Source: Bacteroidota bacterium (lineage in GTDB: Bacteria > Bacteroidota > Bacteroidia > Chitinophagales > Chitinophagaceae). Taken from it: a stretch of 64,000 nt of DNA. The notes beneath the pieces were generated by a model. The model saw nothing but the letters and a program-made list of their open reading frames with translations, was not told the origin of the DNA and ran no database searches. Position 1 is the first letter of the stretch. Each line of letters begins with the position of its first letter. Made by a program: the position numbers and the translations under genes. The DNA lies in assembly GCA_020161435.1 (NCBI GenBank), contig JAIUNV010000002.1, positions 682,001-746,000 on the forward strand. The letters run 5' to 3'. This document shows, piece by piece, positions 18,247-27,500 of this stretch.

Positions 18247-18993
18247 TTACAATAAACTCAGGCCTTTATTGTGGTAAGGAGCAAGCAATTCATCATCCGG
18301 TGCCAGTTCAGTTATGAGGGTATCAATTTCTCCGATACCACATACCTGCATGGGCTGAATCGTATTCAATTTTTCGGCAATCACCATCGAAACAAGCTTA
18401 TCGGTCGCTTTAATCATGGCTCTTTTTACTTCCACTACTTCCCAGGAACTTTCGGTAATGCCAACACCTGCCTCAATAGCGTTGGTACCCAAAAAGCAAA
18501 GGTCGGCCCTTATGGTCGACAACATTTTCACAACCTCAGCTCCTGTTGCCATTTGAGCGTTCTTATTCAATTGATTACCAATAAATATCACATCCACACG
18601 GGGGTGATTCATCAGCTCCAGCGCAATCGGAATACTGGGGGTAATGAAGGTAGCTTTGAGCATGGGCGACAGCTCATTAACCATTTCACGAATAGTGGTG
18701 CCTCCCGTAAGTAGCACAACCATATCGTTGGCAATGAGGTGGCAAGCTTTCCGGGCAATATCCTGCTTGGCCTTTGAGGCGTAAACATTGTTGTTAGAAA
18801 GTGTAAAATGAAAACTTTTCGACACCGCACCACCATGCACTTTTATCAACAAGCCATCTTCAGCCAACTCTTGGAGGTCGCGGCGAATGGTATCTTCTGA
18901 TACATCGAGGCGTGTTTGCAAATCGGTACTATACACCCGGTTGTGTACGTTCAGTTGCTGAATGATAAAAGCGTGTCGTTCTTGTTTGAGCAT
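18247..18993 (-). CDS. DeoR-family transcriptional regulator
   Basis: The 248-residue protein has the DeoR N-terminal winged helix (MLKQERHAFIIQQLNVHN, then LDVSEDTIRRDLQELAEDG). A DeoR-C sugar-phosphate sensing domain follows (VVLLTGGTTIREMVNELSPM; DLCFLGTNAIEAGVGIT). Such proteins usually repress sugar-catabolism genes and sense sugar phosphates. ATG 18993 is chosen as start since it gives the typical MLKQER start; ATG 19005 (MQVFMLKQ) is also possible. It lies 224 bp upstream of susC on the same strand, so it might control the sus operon, but this is inference. The 5' region carries a repeated TTTATGC word. Confidence 0.88.
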   Translation of the reverse strand: MLKQERHAFIIQQLNVHNRVYSTDLQTRLDVSEDTIRRDLQELAEDGLLIKVHGGAVSKSFHFTLSNNNVYASKAKQDIARKACHLIANDMVVLLTGGTTIREMVNELSPMLKATFITPSIPIALELMNHPRVDVIFIGNQLNKNAQMATGAEVVKMLSTIRADLCFLGTNAIEAGVGITESSWEVVEVKRAMIKATDKLVSMVIAEKLNTIQPMQVCGIGEIDTLITELAPDDELLAPYHNKGLSLL

Positions 18994-19018
18994 AAAAACC
19001 TGCATAAACCTGCATAAA
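18990..19018 (-). repeat. Triple TTTATGC repeat across the deoR start
   Basis: On the minus strand TTTATGC occurs three times, at 19018-19012, 19008-19002 and 18996-18990. The first two are in exact 10-bp tandem copies (TTTATGCAGG). The last contains the ATG at 18993. It could be an autoregulatory operator or a duplicated start region. Confidence 0.5.
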
Positions 19019-19066
19019 TATAGGATTTTGACAATGGGTTGTTGTCATCGTCCAAAAAATATTGGT

Positions 19067-20272
19067 TTAGGCGGCCTTCTTAAGAGGTGCTGGTTCTTTT
19101 TGCTGAAACAACTTTTTGAGCCAGGGATTGGTAAACCAAAAGAACGCCAGCAAGACACTAAGAAGTGCAGCGGCTAAAATGGCAATTTTCCCAATTTGCT
19201 GATCGGCATTATTAGTAAATGCCAATGCTGTAATAAAAATGGACATGGTAAATCCGATCCCCGCCAAAATGCCGGCCCCTACAATATGAAACCATCCAAT
19301 GTTCTTGGGCAGTCGGGCCACCCGCTTTTGCACCATTAGCCAGCATGCCAGCAATATGCCTACTGGTTTGCCCAATACCAAGCCAACCATTATGCCCAAA
19401 CTCATGGTGCTATGCATGGCATCGGCTATCATACCGGTGTTTACTACTATAGCTGTATTGGCCAACGCAAACACCGGGAGAATGAAAAAATTGACCGGGT
19501 TGTGCATTTTCATTTCAAGGGCGGGCAGCTGCTTACCGGGAATCATAAAGGCAAAAAGTACTCCTGCTATGGTGGAATGAATGCCTGAGTTAAAAATGAA
19601 ATACCACAGGAACAGGCCTAGCAGTATATGAAGAACGCCGAAAGGCATTTTTCTTCGATTCATAAAATACAATAGCAACATCACAAAAGCTGCCAGCAAT
19701 AAATAGATGCCATTGATAGATCCGCCATAAAAAAAAGCAATTACCAAAATGGCACCCAAATCATCTATAATGGCAAGGGCAGTCAAAAATATTTTTAGTG
19801 CTACCGGAAAGCGGGATCCTAACATACTGGCCACTCCCAATGAAAAAGCAATATCGGTAGCGGTGGGTACGCCCCAACCGTTTTGGTACATCGTACCCTT
19901 ATTAAACAACAAATAAAATACAGCTGGAATGAGCATGCCGCCGATGGCCGCACCTATGGGTAACACCGCTTTTTTTACAGATGACATTTCGCCAAACAGC
20001 AGTTCTCTTTTTATTTCCATACCCACCAGAAAAAAGAAAACAGCCATCAGCCCATCATTAATAATATGCAAAGCAGAATGAGGCAAATGCCAATGATGCA
20101 GAAAACCGAACTCCGTATGCAGTGCATCCAAAAAAGACTGGCCCCACGGAGAGTTAGCCAAGGCTAGAGCAAGTACGGTATTCACCAACAAAATGATGCC
20201 TATAGCCCTGCTATCATGTATAAACTCTTGCAAATAATTTATGAATCGTCTTTTCAAAAACAGCACAGGCAT
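19067..20272 (-). CDS. nhaA: Na+/H+ antiporter NhaA
   Basis: NhaA exchanges Na+ for H+ across the inner membrane to control sodium and pH. The 401-residue protein has about 12 membrane segments. It carries the family signatures ATDIAFSLGVASMLGSR and LTALAIIDDLGAILVIAFFY, with the paired aspartates that bind the ion. AGIGFTMSIFITALAF near residue 350 is a further NhaA motif. The ATG at 20272 gives MPVLFLKRRFINYL, a short cytoplasmic tail before a first amphipathic stretch. It is separated by 47 bp from the upstream LptA-like gene and by 73 bp from deoR; no terminator was seen between them. Confidence 0.95.
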   Translation of the reverse strand: MPVLFLKRRFINYLQEFIHDSRAIGIILLVNTVLALALANSPWGQSFLDALHTEFGFLHHWHLPHSALHIINDGLMAVFFFLVGMEIKRELLFGEMSSVKKAVLPIGAAIGGMLIPAVFYLLFNKGTMYQNGWGVPTATDIAFSLGVASMLGSRFPVALKIFLTALAIIDDLGAILVIAFFYGGSINGIYLLLAAFVMLLLYFMNRRKMPFGVLHILLGLFLWYFIFNSGIHSTIAGVLFAFMIPGKQLPALEMKMHNPVNFFILPVFALANTAIVVNTGMIADAMHSTMSLGIMVGLVLGKPVGILLACWLMVQKRVARLPKNIGWFHIVGAGILAGIGFTMSIFITALAFTNNADQQIGKIAILAAALLSVLLAFFWFTNPWLKKLFQQKEPAPLKKAA

Positions 20273-20319
20273 ACGCTGAAATTTTTGAGATGATGGATGA
20301 AAAATAACACAGCTAAATG

Positions 20320-21921
20320 CTATCGGCCCAGCAGCTCTACAAAGCTTTTGGGGCGTTTAGCATCCAGCCAGTTAAAACCTTTCAATTGGCTTTCGCCGGG
20401 TGGAATTTTTCGTACAGGATATGTGGTTCCTTTCAAGTCGTTGATGAACTTTACTTTCACTGCTTTTTTGTTTTCAAAAAACATATCGATAGCATCGGCA
20501 GTGCTCTTGTTCATGCCTACAAATTTGTCGTAATCATCCAAAGCATAGTACACACTTTCTGCACGGCCTTTTGTTCTTACATAACTAATATTTCCATCTA
20601 CAAAAAGTGCATTAATGGTATTGCCTTTCACCTGATTGTATGCTTCGCCCTGCACCCTGTTTATCACAAATCCGTTGTAGTATGCATACAGCCTGTCGGC
20701 TTTTTTATTCTTTGTAAACAGGTACATTGTATCTGCGGTAATCTGGCTTTGGTTGGCCCATACAATTGGTTCGGTAAATAACCGGAAAGCCGAGTCGGTG
20801 CCGGCATAATACATGCTATCGGCCACGGCTTGCACCGAGTCGGAAAAGATGCGTACATGATGCCAGGCTTCAAAAAAACGATTCATACTGCTGTCCTTTC
20901 CTGTCAGGTCGGGGGCTATATAATCTTTGCCTGCCGTATCAAGTATTATGGGAATTTCCCTGTTGGGCTGTGCTGTTATTTTTCCACTGAATAAAGTATC
21001 TGCAGTGATGAAAACGGAATCCTGATCCTGCTTCAAAATGAGCAAGGGCATTTGCGTAGCCAAGAACGACGACGTTTTTTTATTGGCAAATAATTGATTG
21101 GATAAAACAGCCACTCCGTTGGCAGTATCTCTGTACACCACATTGCCATTAAACTGCCCCAAACCTTCTTTGTCATCAAAAGCCATATCGTCGCTTACAA
21201 TGGTGTACGTACTGTCTTCAATTACCGGTCTTTTACCAAATACAGCCTTGCTGTTTTTAAGATCGTAGTAGCCGCTGCTGGTATAAATTTTTCGTTTGCC
21301 GTTGATGATGGTGGTTGGAGCAATAAAGGTGGCTACTTCGGTACGGGAGTTGTACTGCAAAGAATCTGTAGCCATGTTGTACTCCGGGTCTTTAAGCACT
21401 ACATTTTTCGAAAACACTACGTCTTTAGTAGCCTCATAGTAACGGGCGTTTTTACTGGTGAGTACCGTTTTTTTATTCAGCACTTTACCACCCGAAATGT
21501 AATCTGCTATGCCCAGGTTCATGTCATAGTTAAGTTCATTTGTAGTAAGTACCGAACCTTTGTTGTCTACCAACCGTACATTGGTTTTTAGGTAAGCCTG
21601 TTTTTCATTGCCTTTATAGCGGAGATACTTGCTGTAGGTATGCAGCGAGTCGCCATCGTTGATATGGATGTTGCCAAAGGCTTCCATTACGTTAGTAATT
21701 TCATTGAGCACAACACTGTCAGCAAAAAACAACGTGCCTTGCTGACGTAGTTGCACATTGCCCGCTAATGACAGGAAGCTGCTGGCTGAGTCCCGTTTTT
21801 CGAAATTGTATCGCTTTGCCTGCAATATTTCCAACCGACGGGTACTATCCACCGCTACGGGTGTTTGCGCCATGCTAAGGGCAGCCAGGAGTATAAAAAA
21901 ACAAATACCGAGTAATCGCAT
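20320..21921 (-). CDS. OstA/LptA-like exported protein
   Basis: The 533-residue protein has a signal peptide (LLGICFFILLAALSMAQ). Repeats of the OstA/LptA-type beta-jellyroll follow, such as SLAGNVQLRQQGTLFFADSV, VLKDPEYNMATDSLQYNSRT and GQFNGNVVYRDTANGVAVL. LptA-family domains bridge the periplasm in LPS export. Bacteroidetes carry long multi-repeat versions of this protein, and this length fits them. With lpxK in the same window it supports an LPS pathway. The partner Lpt genes are not in this window. Whether it is the main LptA or a paralogue cannot be told. Confidence 0.8.
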   Translation of the reverse strand: MRLLGICFFILLAALSMAQTPVAVDSTRRLEILQAKRYNFEKRDSASSFLSLAGNVQLRQQGTLFFADSVVLNEITNVMEAFGNIHINDGDSLHTYSKYLRYKGNEKQAYLKTNVRLVDNKGSVLTTNELNYDMNLGIADYISGGKVLNKKTVLTSKNARYYEATKDVVFSKNVVLKDPEYNMATDSLQYNSRTEVATFIAPTTIINGKRKIYTSSGYYDLKNSKAVFGKRPVIEDSTYTIVSDDMAFDDKEGLGQFNGNVVYRDTANGVAVLSNQLFANKKTSSFLATQMPLLILKQDQDSVFITADTLFSGKITAQPNREIPIILDTAGKDYIAPDLTGKDSSMNRFFEAWHHVRIFSDSVQAVADSMYYAGTDSAFRLFTEPIVWANQSQITADTMYLFTKNKKADRLYAYYNGFVINRVQGEAYNQVKGNTINALFVDGNISYVRTKGRAESVYYALDDYDKFVGMNKSTADAIDMFFENKKAVKVKFINDLKGTTYPVRKIPPGESQLKGFNWLDAKRPKSFVELLGR

Positions 21922-21986
21922 AAGTGGCGGTAAAGAAACAGAATGTTGGGTAAGCGGGTGGCAGTAGCAATGTTAAACCGCAGCAG

Positions 21987-22382
21987 CTATTGGCGTTGGT
22001 AGGTTTGCACCTGATCGGGGTTCATGGCTTTGGGCCTTACTTTATCGGTTTTACCGGGTTCAGCATCGTATCGAAAACTGTCTTTCTTTTTGCTCCACTC
22101 TACAATGCCGTACAAAGTTTTTCCTTTTAAATAACCACGGTTAAATGGTCCTAAATCGAGTATGCCCGTTGTCTTACTCGTTTTTTCATAGTGGTAGGTA
22201 ATGCGAAAAGTATCGCTTCTGCCGCCTGAAGATAAAATCCATTCGCATTGGTTGCCTTTGGTAAAACACATGGTTTGGCCGTTGGGATTTTGCCACGTGC
22301 CTTTAAGAGGTTCAAACAAGCCGAAGCCCAGTAGCAGCAGGGCCATCAGCGGCAGCGCAGTATAAGCAACAATCTTTTTCAT
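21987..22382 (-). CDS. Hypothetical small exported protein
   Basis: The 131-residue protein begins with a signal peptide or single membrane segment (IVAYTALPLMALLLLGFGLF). A small beta-rich domain follows, with GTWQNPNGQTMCFTKGNQCE and ILDLGPFNRGYLKGKTLYG. This has a faint lipocalin/avidin-like look, but I do not recognise a family. The two cysteines are too few for a disulfide-rich class. It lies between the LptA-like gene and the yajC cluster on the same strand, behind a hairpin that probably ends the yajC transcript. No promoter box was recognised. Confidence 0.62.
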   Translation of the reverse strand: MKKIVAYTALPLMALLLLGFGLFEPLKGTWQNPNGQTMCFTKGNQCEWILSSGGRSDTFRITYHYEKTSKTTGILDLGPFNRGYLKGKTLYGIVEWSKKKDSFRYDAEPGKTDKVRPKAMNPDQVQTYQRQ

Positions 22383-22410
22383 TCCTCATTTTTTACAGCC
22401 ACAATAATAG

Positions 22411-22444
22411 CACAAACCCCGCCATTGCGTTGGCGGGGTTTGTG
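22411..22444 (-). terminator. Strong hairpin after yajC
   Basis: A perfect 14-bp stem (CACAAACCCCGCCA with TGGCGGGGTTTGTG) closes a 6-nt loop. On the minus strand it comes 23 bp after the yajC stop. The U-rich run is on the 5' side rather than after the stem, so it is a less standard terminator, though the stem is very stable. Confidence 0.6.
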
Positions 22445-22466
22445 TAAAAAAAATTACAGGCAATGA

Positions 22467-22799
22467 TTACTTGGCTGCGGCTTGTGGCTTGTTGATATTG
22501 GCCGTCCACTCCATGCTCAATGCACTTTTTTCAATTTTGATGTAGCTACCGGGGCTCACTTCCAGTTGGAGGGTGCCGTCTTCATTCACCTTATTTACCG
22601 TACCGTGAATGCCGGCGATTGTTACAATTTTATCGCCCTTTTGCAGGTTCTCTACAAACTTCTTTTGCTCTTTGGCTTTTTTTGCCTGCGGACGAATCAT
22701 GAACAACCAAAATACAAGGATCATCAATCCTAAAAAGATAAACTCGAAACCACTGCTTTTGCCGCCGGGTGCTGCCAACAGCGTTAATAACTGACTCAT
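22467..22799 (-). CDS. yajC: Preprotein translocase subunit YajC
   Basis: YajC is a small single-span inner-membrane protein that associates with SecDF-YidC. The 110-residue protein has one membrane segment (FIFLGLMILVFWLFMIRPQ), the RPQAKKAKEQKKFVENLQKG motif that marks the family, and the C-terminal domain KIVTIAGIHGTVNKVNEDGT. The N-terminus (MSQLLTLLAAPGGKSSG) is short and periplasmic. It is the last gene of nusB-DUF1573-yajC, a common order in Bacteroidetes. Confidence 0.94.
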   Translation of the reverse strand: MSQLLTLLAAPGGKSSGFEFIFLGLMILVFWLFMIRPQAKKAKEQKKFVENLQKGDKIVTIAGIHGTVNKVNEDGTLQLEVSPGSYIKIEKSALSMEWTANINKPQAAAK

Positions 22800-22832
22800 T
22801 ATACTTTGCTTTTATTGGTTTAAAAAAGTTGA

Positions 22833-23321
22833 TTAAATCCCTGTTTTCACTGGCTGAATGTTGGTGGCTTTGGGGCCTTCTTTACTGCCAATTACTTCCA
22901 CATTAAATTCTAATACGTGGTTTTGATTGCCAATGGTATTGGTAACTACGGTGATGGTTTTATGGTTGGTACCACTTCTGCCCTGGCTATCAAATACTGC
23001 TTTTATAGCAGCTTCTGCACCGGGCATTACAGGTTCGTCGGGCTTAGATGGAACTGTGCAACCACAGCTGGCTGCCACGCTTTGTACCACCAACGGTTTG
23101 GTGCCGGTGTTTTTCATTTTAAATAACACTTCCAGTTTCTCACCTTCACGTACTGTGCCGAGATTTTGAATGCTGTCGCTCCACTGCACGGTGGTATAAT
23201 TGGCAGAGTCGTTTAAAACTGTAGCCCTGTCTAAACCAGCTTGGGCAGCAGCCTTACTTTCCTCTTCGCTAATGCAGGCTGTAAACCCAAGCAGTGCTGC
23301 AAAAAGATAAACGAATTTCAT
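22833..23321 (-). CDS. DUF1573-family lipoprotein
   Basis: The 162-residue protein has a lipoprotein signal (KFVYLFAALLGFTAC) and an Ig-like DUF1573 domain (LEVLFKMKNTGTKPLVVQSV, then ASCGCTVPSKPDEPVMPGA). The SCGCTVP motif is typical. The start is ATG 23321; a longer frame to 23354 would remove the lipobox from the N-terminus. Function is unknown. DUF1573 lipoproteins are often found between nusB and yajC in this phylum, as here. Confidence 0.85.
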   Translation of the reverse strand: MKFVYLFAALLGFTACISEEESKAAAQAGLDRATVLNDSANYTTVQWSDSIQNLGTVREGEKLEVLFKMKNTGTKPLVVQSVAASCGCTVPSKPDEPVMPGAEAAIKAVFDSQGRSGTNHKTITVVTNTIGNQNHVLEFNVEVIGSKEGPKATNIQPVKTGI

Positions 23322-23381
23322 GTGTACAATTTTGCTTTGTTGAAGTGCTTGCAAATTGCTGCATTCACTGTCAATTTCCTA

Positions 23382-24359
23382 CTATTTTTTATAGGCTACC
23401 TTCTCCATTTTTCCCGCTTCTTCCAACTCCTTACGGATGTTGTCTAAAATACCATTGATGAACTGGCCACTTTGCGGAGTGCTGTAAGCTTTGGCCAAAT
23501 CAATGTATTCGTTGATGGTAACTTTTGGTGGAATGGTCTCGAAAAACAGGAACTCTGCCACACCCAGCTCCAGCAAAATCATATCAATTTGTGCCAGGCG
23601 ATCGGCATCCCAGTTGCGCAGTTTTGGGGTAATCCATTCGTCTAATACAGCCTTCTTTTTTTCAGCTGCATCCAACAGTTGGCATGCAAAAACAAACTTT
23701 TCATTACCCAGCATTTCTTTCAGCTGAAACACACCGGGCTTTTGCAAAAAGTGCATGAACAATAATTGCAGCATTTCGGCATCATCATCCCAGTTGGTGT
23801 AAAGTTCTTCTACAAAACCCACCCAATCTTCGTTGGCCAGCATCAGGTCGTTGTAAATGAACTCGAGGATTTCTTTTTCGGCTTTTTTATCGCGGCCCTC
23901 TGCAGTGTTGTACACGGCATAAGGAGTGCTTTGTGTAAGAGATGTGTACACCTTCTTCACCCACTCATTACTTTCCTCAATCAGCTCCGGTTGAAACTGC
24001 TCTACACCCTCTTTGTACAAACTGCTTTCCAGGATGCGCCACAGCAAATCGTTGCCGGCAATTTTTACCGGCACTGCCAAATCTTCGGCCGTAGGTAAAT
24101 GTTTGGCAGCTTTGTTACGGGCATCGGTTTCGGCATAGCGGGCTACTTCGGTTAAAAACCAAACCTGATAAATAAACAATGAAATGGTGTAATCGAACTG
24201 GCGGCGAAGCAACTTTTCTGCTGTGCTTTCGCTGGCGGCCGGTGTAAGTGGCTTTTTGCTGTTTTGAAAAACTTTTGATGGAAAGGGCAGCTCATTGCCG
24301 GTACGCAAAGCATACAAGCATTGCATCACTTTCACCCTGATATTTCGCCTGCTAATCAT
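23382..24359 (-). CDS. nusB: Transcription antitermination factor NusB
   Basis: NusB binds boxA RNA with S10 to stop early termination in rRNA operons. The 325-residue protein is about twice the length of E. coli NusB, as usual in Bacteroidetes. The N-terminus (ISRRNIRVKVMQCLYALRTG) resembles one NusB core motif. The C-terminal half holds the classic domain, with DRLAQIDMILLELGVAEFLF and KVTINEYIDLAKAYSTPQS. ATG 24359 is chosen because a -7 box lies 27 bp upstream at 24386-24393; the longer frame to 24431 would start upstream of it. It is the first gene of the operon with DUF1573 and yajC. Confidence 0.92.
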   Translation of the reverse strand: MISRRNIRVKVMQCLYALRTGNELPFPSKVFQNSKKPLTPAASESTAEKLLRRQFDYTISLFIYQVWFLTEVARYAETDARNKAAKHLPTAEDLAVPVKIAGNDLLWRILESSLYKEGVEQFQPELIEESNEWVKKVYTSLTQSTPYAVYNTAEGRDKKAEKEILEFIYNDLMLANEDWVGFVEELYTNWDDDAEMLQLLFMHFLQKPGVFQLKEMLGNEKFVFACQLLDAAEKKKAVLDEWITPKLRNWDADRLAQIDMILLELGVAEFLFFETIPPKVTINEYIDLAKAYSTPQSGQFINGILDNIRKELEEAGKMEKVAYKK

Positions 24360-24385
24360 AGATAAAGAACTTTTTTGAAGGCGGG

Positions 24386-24393
24386 CAAAGGTA
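24386..24393 (-). promoter_or_regulatory. -7 promoter box (TACCTTTG) of nusB-DUF1573-yajC
   Basis: TACCTTTG on the minus strand is a perfect TAnnTTTG, 26 nt before the nusB ATG at 24359. It supports the shorter nusB start. Confidence 0.5.
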
Positions 24394-24475
24394 ATGGTTC
24401 GCATTGTAACCCCCATTGCTAAACCCAACATGGCTGCAATTGCTGCATTTATTTAACCACAGCTCCGAGCCGCGA

Positions 24476-24513
24476 TTAAAAAAAGGGCGGCTCCTGTTGA
24501 AGAAACCGCCCTT
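24476..24513 (-). terminator. Rho-independent terminator of the giant T9SS gene
   Basis: AAGGGCGG (24483-24490) pairs with CCGCCCTT (24506-24513). Read on the minus strand, the stem is followed by a run of seven T residues. It lies 23 bp after the stop of the minus-strand gene. Confidence 0.87.
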
Positions 24514-24536
24514 GGCATTAGTGATTGTTTTCAAGC

Positions 24537-27500
24537 TTATTGCTTCACAAACCGCAGTGCTTGCTGTGTGCCGCCAGTGCTCACCCGAAGGATGTAGCTG
24601 CCGGCCGGTAATGTGCTTACATCAATGCCGGTTTGAACAAAATTGCTCAGGTTGGCACTACGTTTCAGCAGGCGCATATCATTGCTGAAGATCTCCCACT
24701 GTACTTGTTGTGCCACCAGCTGCCCCATGTTAAGGGTTATGCTACTTGTAGCCACCGTTGGGAAAATAAATGGCTGAACGCTTGCCGTAGCCACACTTCT
24801 TACAGATACAACTTTGCTGATACTGGCATCGCCGTTGGCATCAATCTGGCGAATGCGGTAGTAGTTGATACCCGCTTCGGGCTTCAGGTGTTTGAAACTG
24901 TAATCCTTTCTGCTATTGCTATGGCCTGCACCACCAACTGTTCCTAAAGTGGTGAATGTATTGCCATTGCGGCTGATTTGTACCTCAAAGCGGGCATTAC
25001 CCTGCTCGGTAGCAGTAGCCCAACTAATAAGGTTATGATCGGCTTGTGCTTTGGCAGTCACATCCAGCCAGCTTACGGGCAAGGTTGCGTCGGGCACGCC
25101 TACACCAAAGCCGGAGAAGCCACTGGCAAAGTAGCCCATAATGGTTCGGCCAACACTACCATACAACCCCTTGGCAGTAGTAGCGTTAATAGCTACCTGA
25201 TTTACAGGTACAGCACCCGGTGTGTAGCTGCTAATGGGGTTAGTGGTTTTTACCAACTGGGCTTCGCTCCAGTTGCGGCCGGTAGCGGTTTGCCAACCGG
25301 TTACTTCTGCTTCTGTGTAATACAGGGTTATTTCAAAAGCACCGTTTGGATTATTGTTGGCCGGCACTACAGAAAGGGTTTTGTCAGCAATTTGGTTGCT
25401 GGCAGTGCCATTCCAGAAGGCTTTAGCAGTGGCTCCACTTCTGTCAATGGTGATTTGCGTACAACCATAGTCGTGGGCACTCAGGTTTTTAATACGGGCT
25501 ACCACTTCGTTGCCGGCTGTATTATAAATGTAGATGTCGGAGAAAGGCCCGAGGTAATATGTGTTTGTGGTATTGAGCGTAGATGCGATGTTGACAGAAC
25601 CGCTGGCTGTAGCCCTGAAACGAACCACAGGACGGATGTAACGCGTAGGATCGCTTCCTGCACCGGTAAATAATGAACCTACTGAATTGAGTCCATCACA
25701 TGTACTGCTGTTTTCCCGGTTCCAAACCGCCATTATGAGTGGGTTAGCATCATTGCTGGTACCAGTTATTTCAACTTTAGCTGCATCTGGGGTGCCGCCT
25801 GCAGCCGGTGTAGAAAACTCATTGTCGAAGCACATTTCCACCAAAATATTGCTTACGCCATCCCATACAAATGGCGTTTGTAGTATGAAGTCGTTGATAC
25901 CAACTTGACTGGTAAAATTAGCAGCAGTATAGACTGTTGTAAGACCGGTTTGAAAGGCTAGATTTTCATTGAAACTGCCAAGAGCCACTTGCTTCATTCC
26001 CAAACGGAAATTTTCATAAGTACCTAAAGTGTTTTTGGTAGCAATATCAAAACCAAGTTGCGTAATGGTACCTGCACCAATCCCAAGTGCATTCAACTCT
26101 GCAGCAGTAAAAATCATTTGTGTTTTAGAGTCAGTAAACTCAGCACGGAAGGGTTGTGAGAATGTGGCTTCATAAACACCTGCCGTTACAGTGATGGCGC
26201 TTCCACTGGAAGGCAGCACATCATTATCTGGTAGAGAAATACTTACTGTTTGCGGACCAGCACCAGGAATGGCTGTGGTACTGCCACTCAATGAGTAAGT
26301 AAGTCGCACCACTTCTTCTCCTTCAATTTCAGTATCATCAAATACACGAATGGTAATGGGCTTGGAAGTAGTAGAACCACTGGCAAAAGTAGTCGTCATG
26401 CTGGGGCTGGTAAAGTTGCCATTGGTGGTAATTAAATAATCGGTACCAGGTGTAGCTGTAGAACCAGCCGCAACCTGTACAGTTACCTGTGCATCGCCAA
26501 CAGGCGCAGTGGCTATAGTAAGGTTAATGGTATAATCACGGTATTTACGACAATCAATAGTACCCGTTACCGCTTCTGCAGCCAGCAGTTTTGGCGCTTC
26601 AAAATTAATATCAGCCGTAGTGCGGGCTGGTACCAATGAGGTAAACAATCCGCGGCCATGCGTAGCTGCAGACAATACCCTTGTACCGGGGGTGTATTGC
26701 AGCATGTCTACACGAACATTGGCCAATCCTGTATTGGTAGGATCCCATGCGGTACTGCTGCCATTCAGGTTATCGGTACTCCACACACCCATGTCTGTAG
26801 CCAGTAAAGCCTGGTCGCTGTTACGCGGATCGAAAATGGCCCAGCGCACAGGCATATCAGGCAGATTACCTTCTACTGATGTCCAGCTGGTGCCACCATT
26901 GGTGGTTTCCCATACACTATTTACTCCGTAATTACTAAATGTAACAAGTATGTGTTGCTCATTGGCAGGGTCTACTGCTACGCAAGAAACCGAACCACTG
27001 ATGCCAGAATTGAAAATAATAGTACCTGTTTTGCTGGTGCCTGAATGCGCATCATTTACCAACACCACACGGCCATTATTGGTGCCAAAATACACGGCAT
27101 TGGTAAGGCTTGGCGATACAGCAACATGTGTTACTGAAGCGCCACCAAAATTACTTACAGATACATTGGTATTGGCACCGTTGGTTGCAGGGCTAAGCCA
27201 ACGGAAATAGCTGCCGCTGGTATTTCCACCATACAGTATGTTGGCATAGTCATCATAATCTGTAGGGTTTATAAAGCCTCCTGTATTGCCTTTACTTCTG
27301 CTGGAAAATGAATTGCCTCCATCTGTAGATACGTAGTAATTATTGTACACGTACGATGTAATCATAATGTTGGGCTCATTCTGGTCAATATGGCAAAAAG
27401 CCCCGTCGCCACCTGTAACCTGAACGGTACTGTTCATGCCTGCGGCAGTAAAGCGATGGCTGCCATTATCCTGCGAACCGGCCAAAAAGAAATTAGGATT

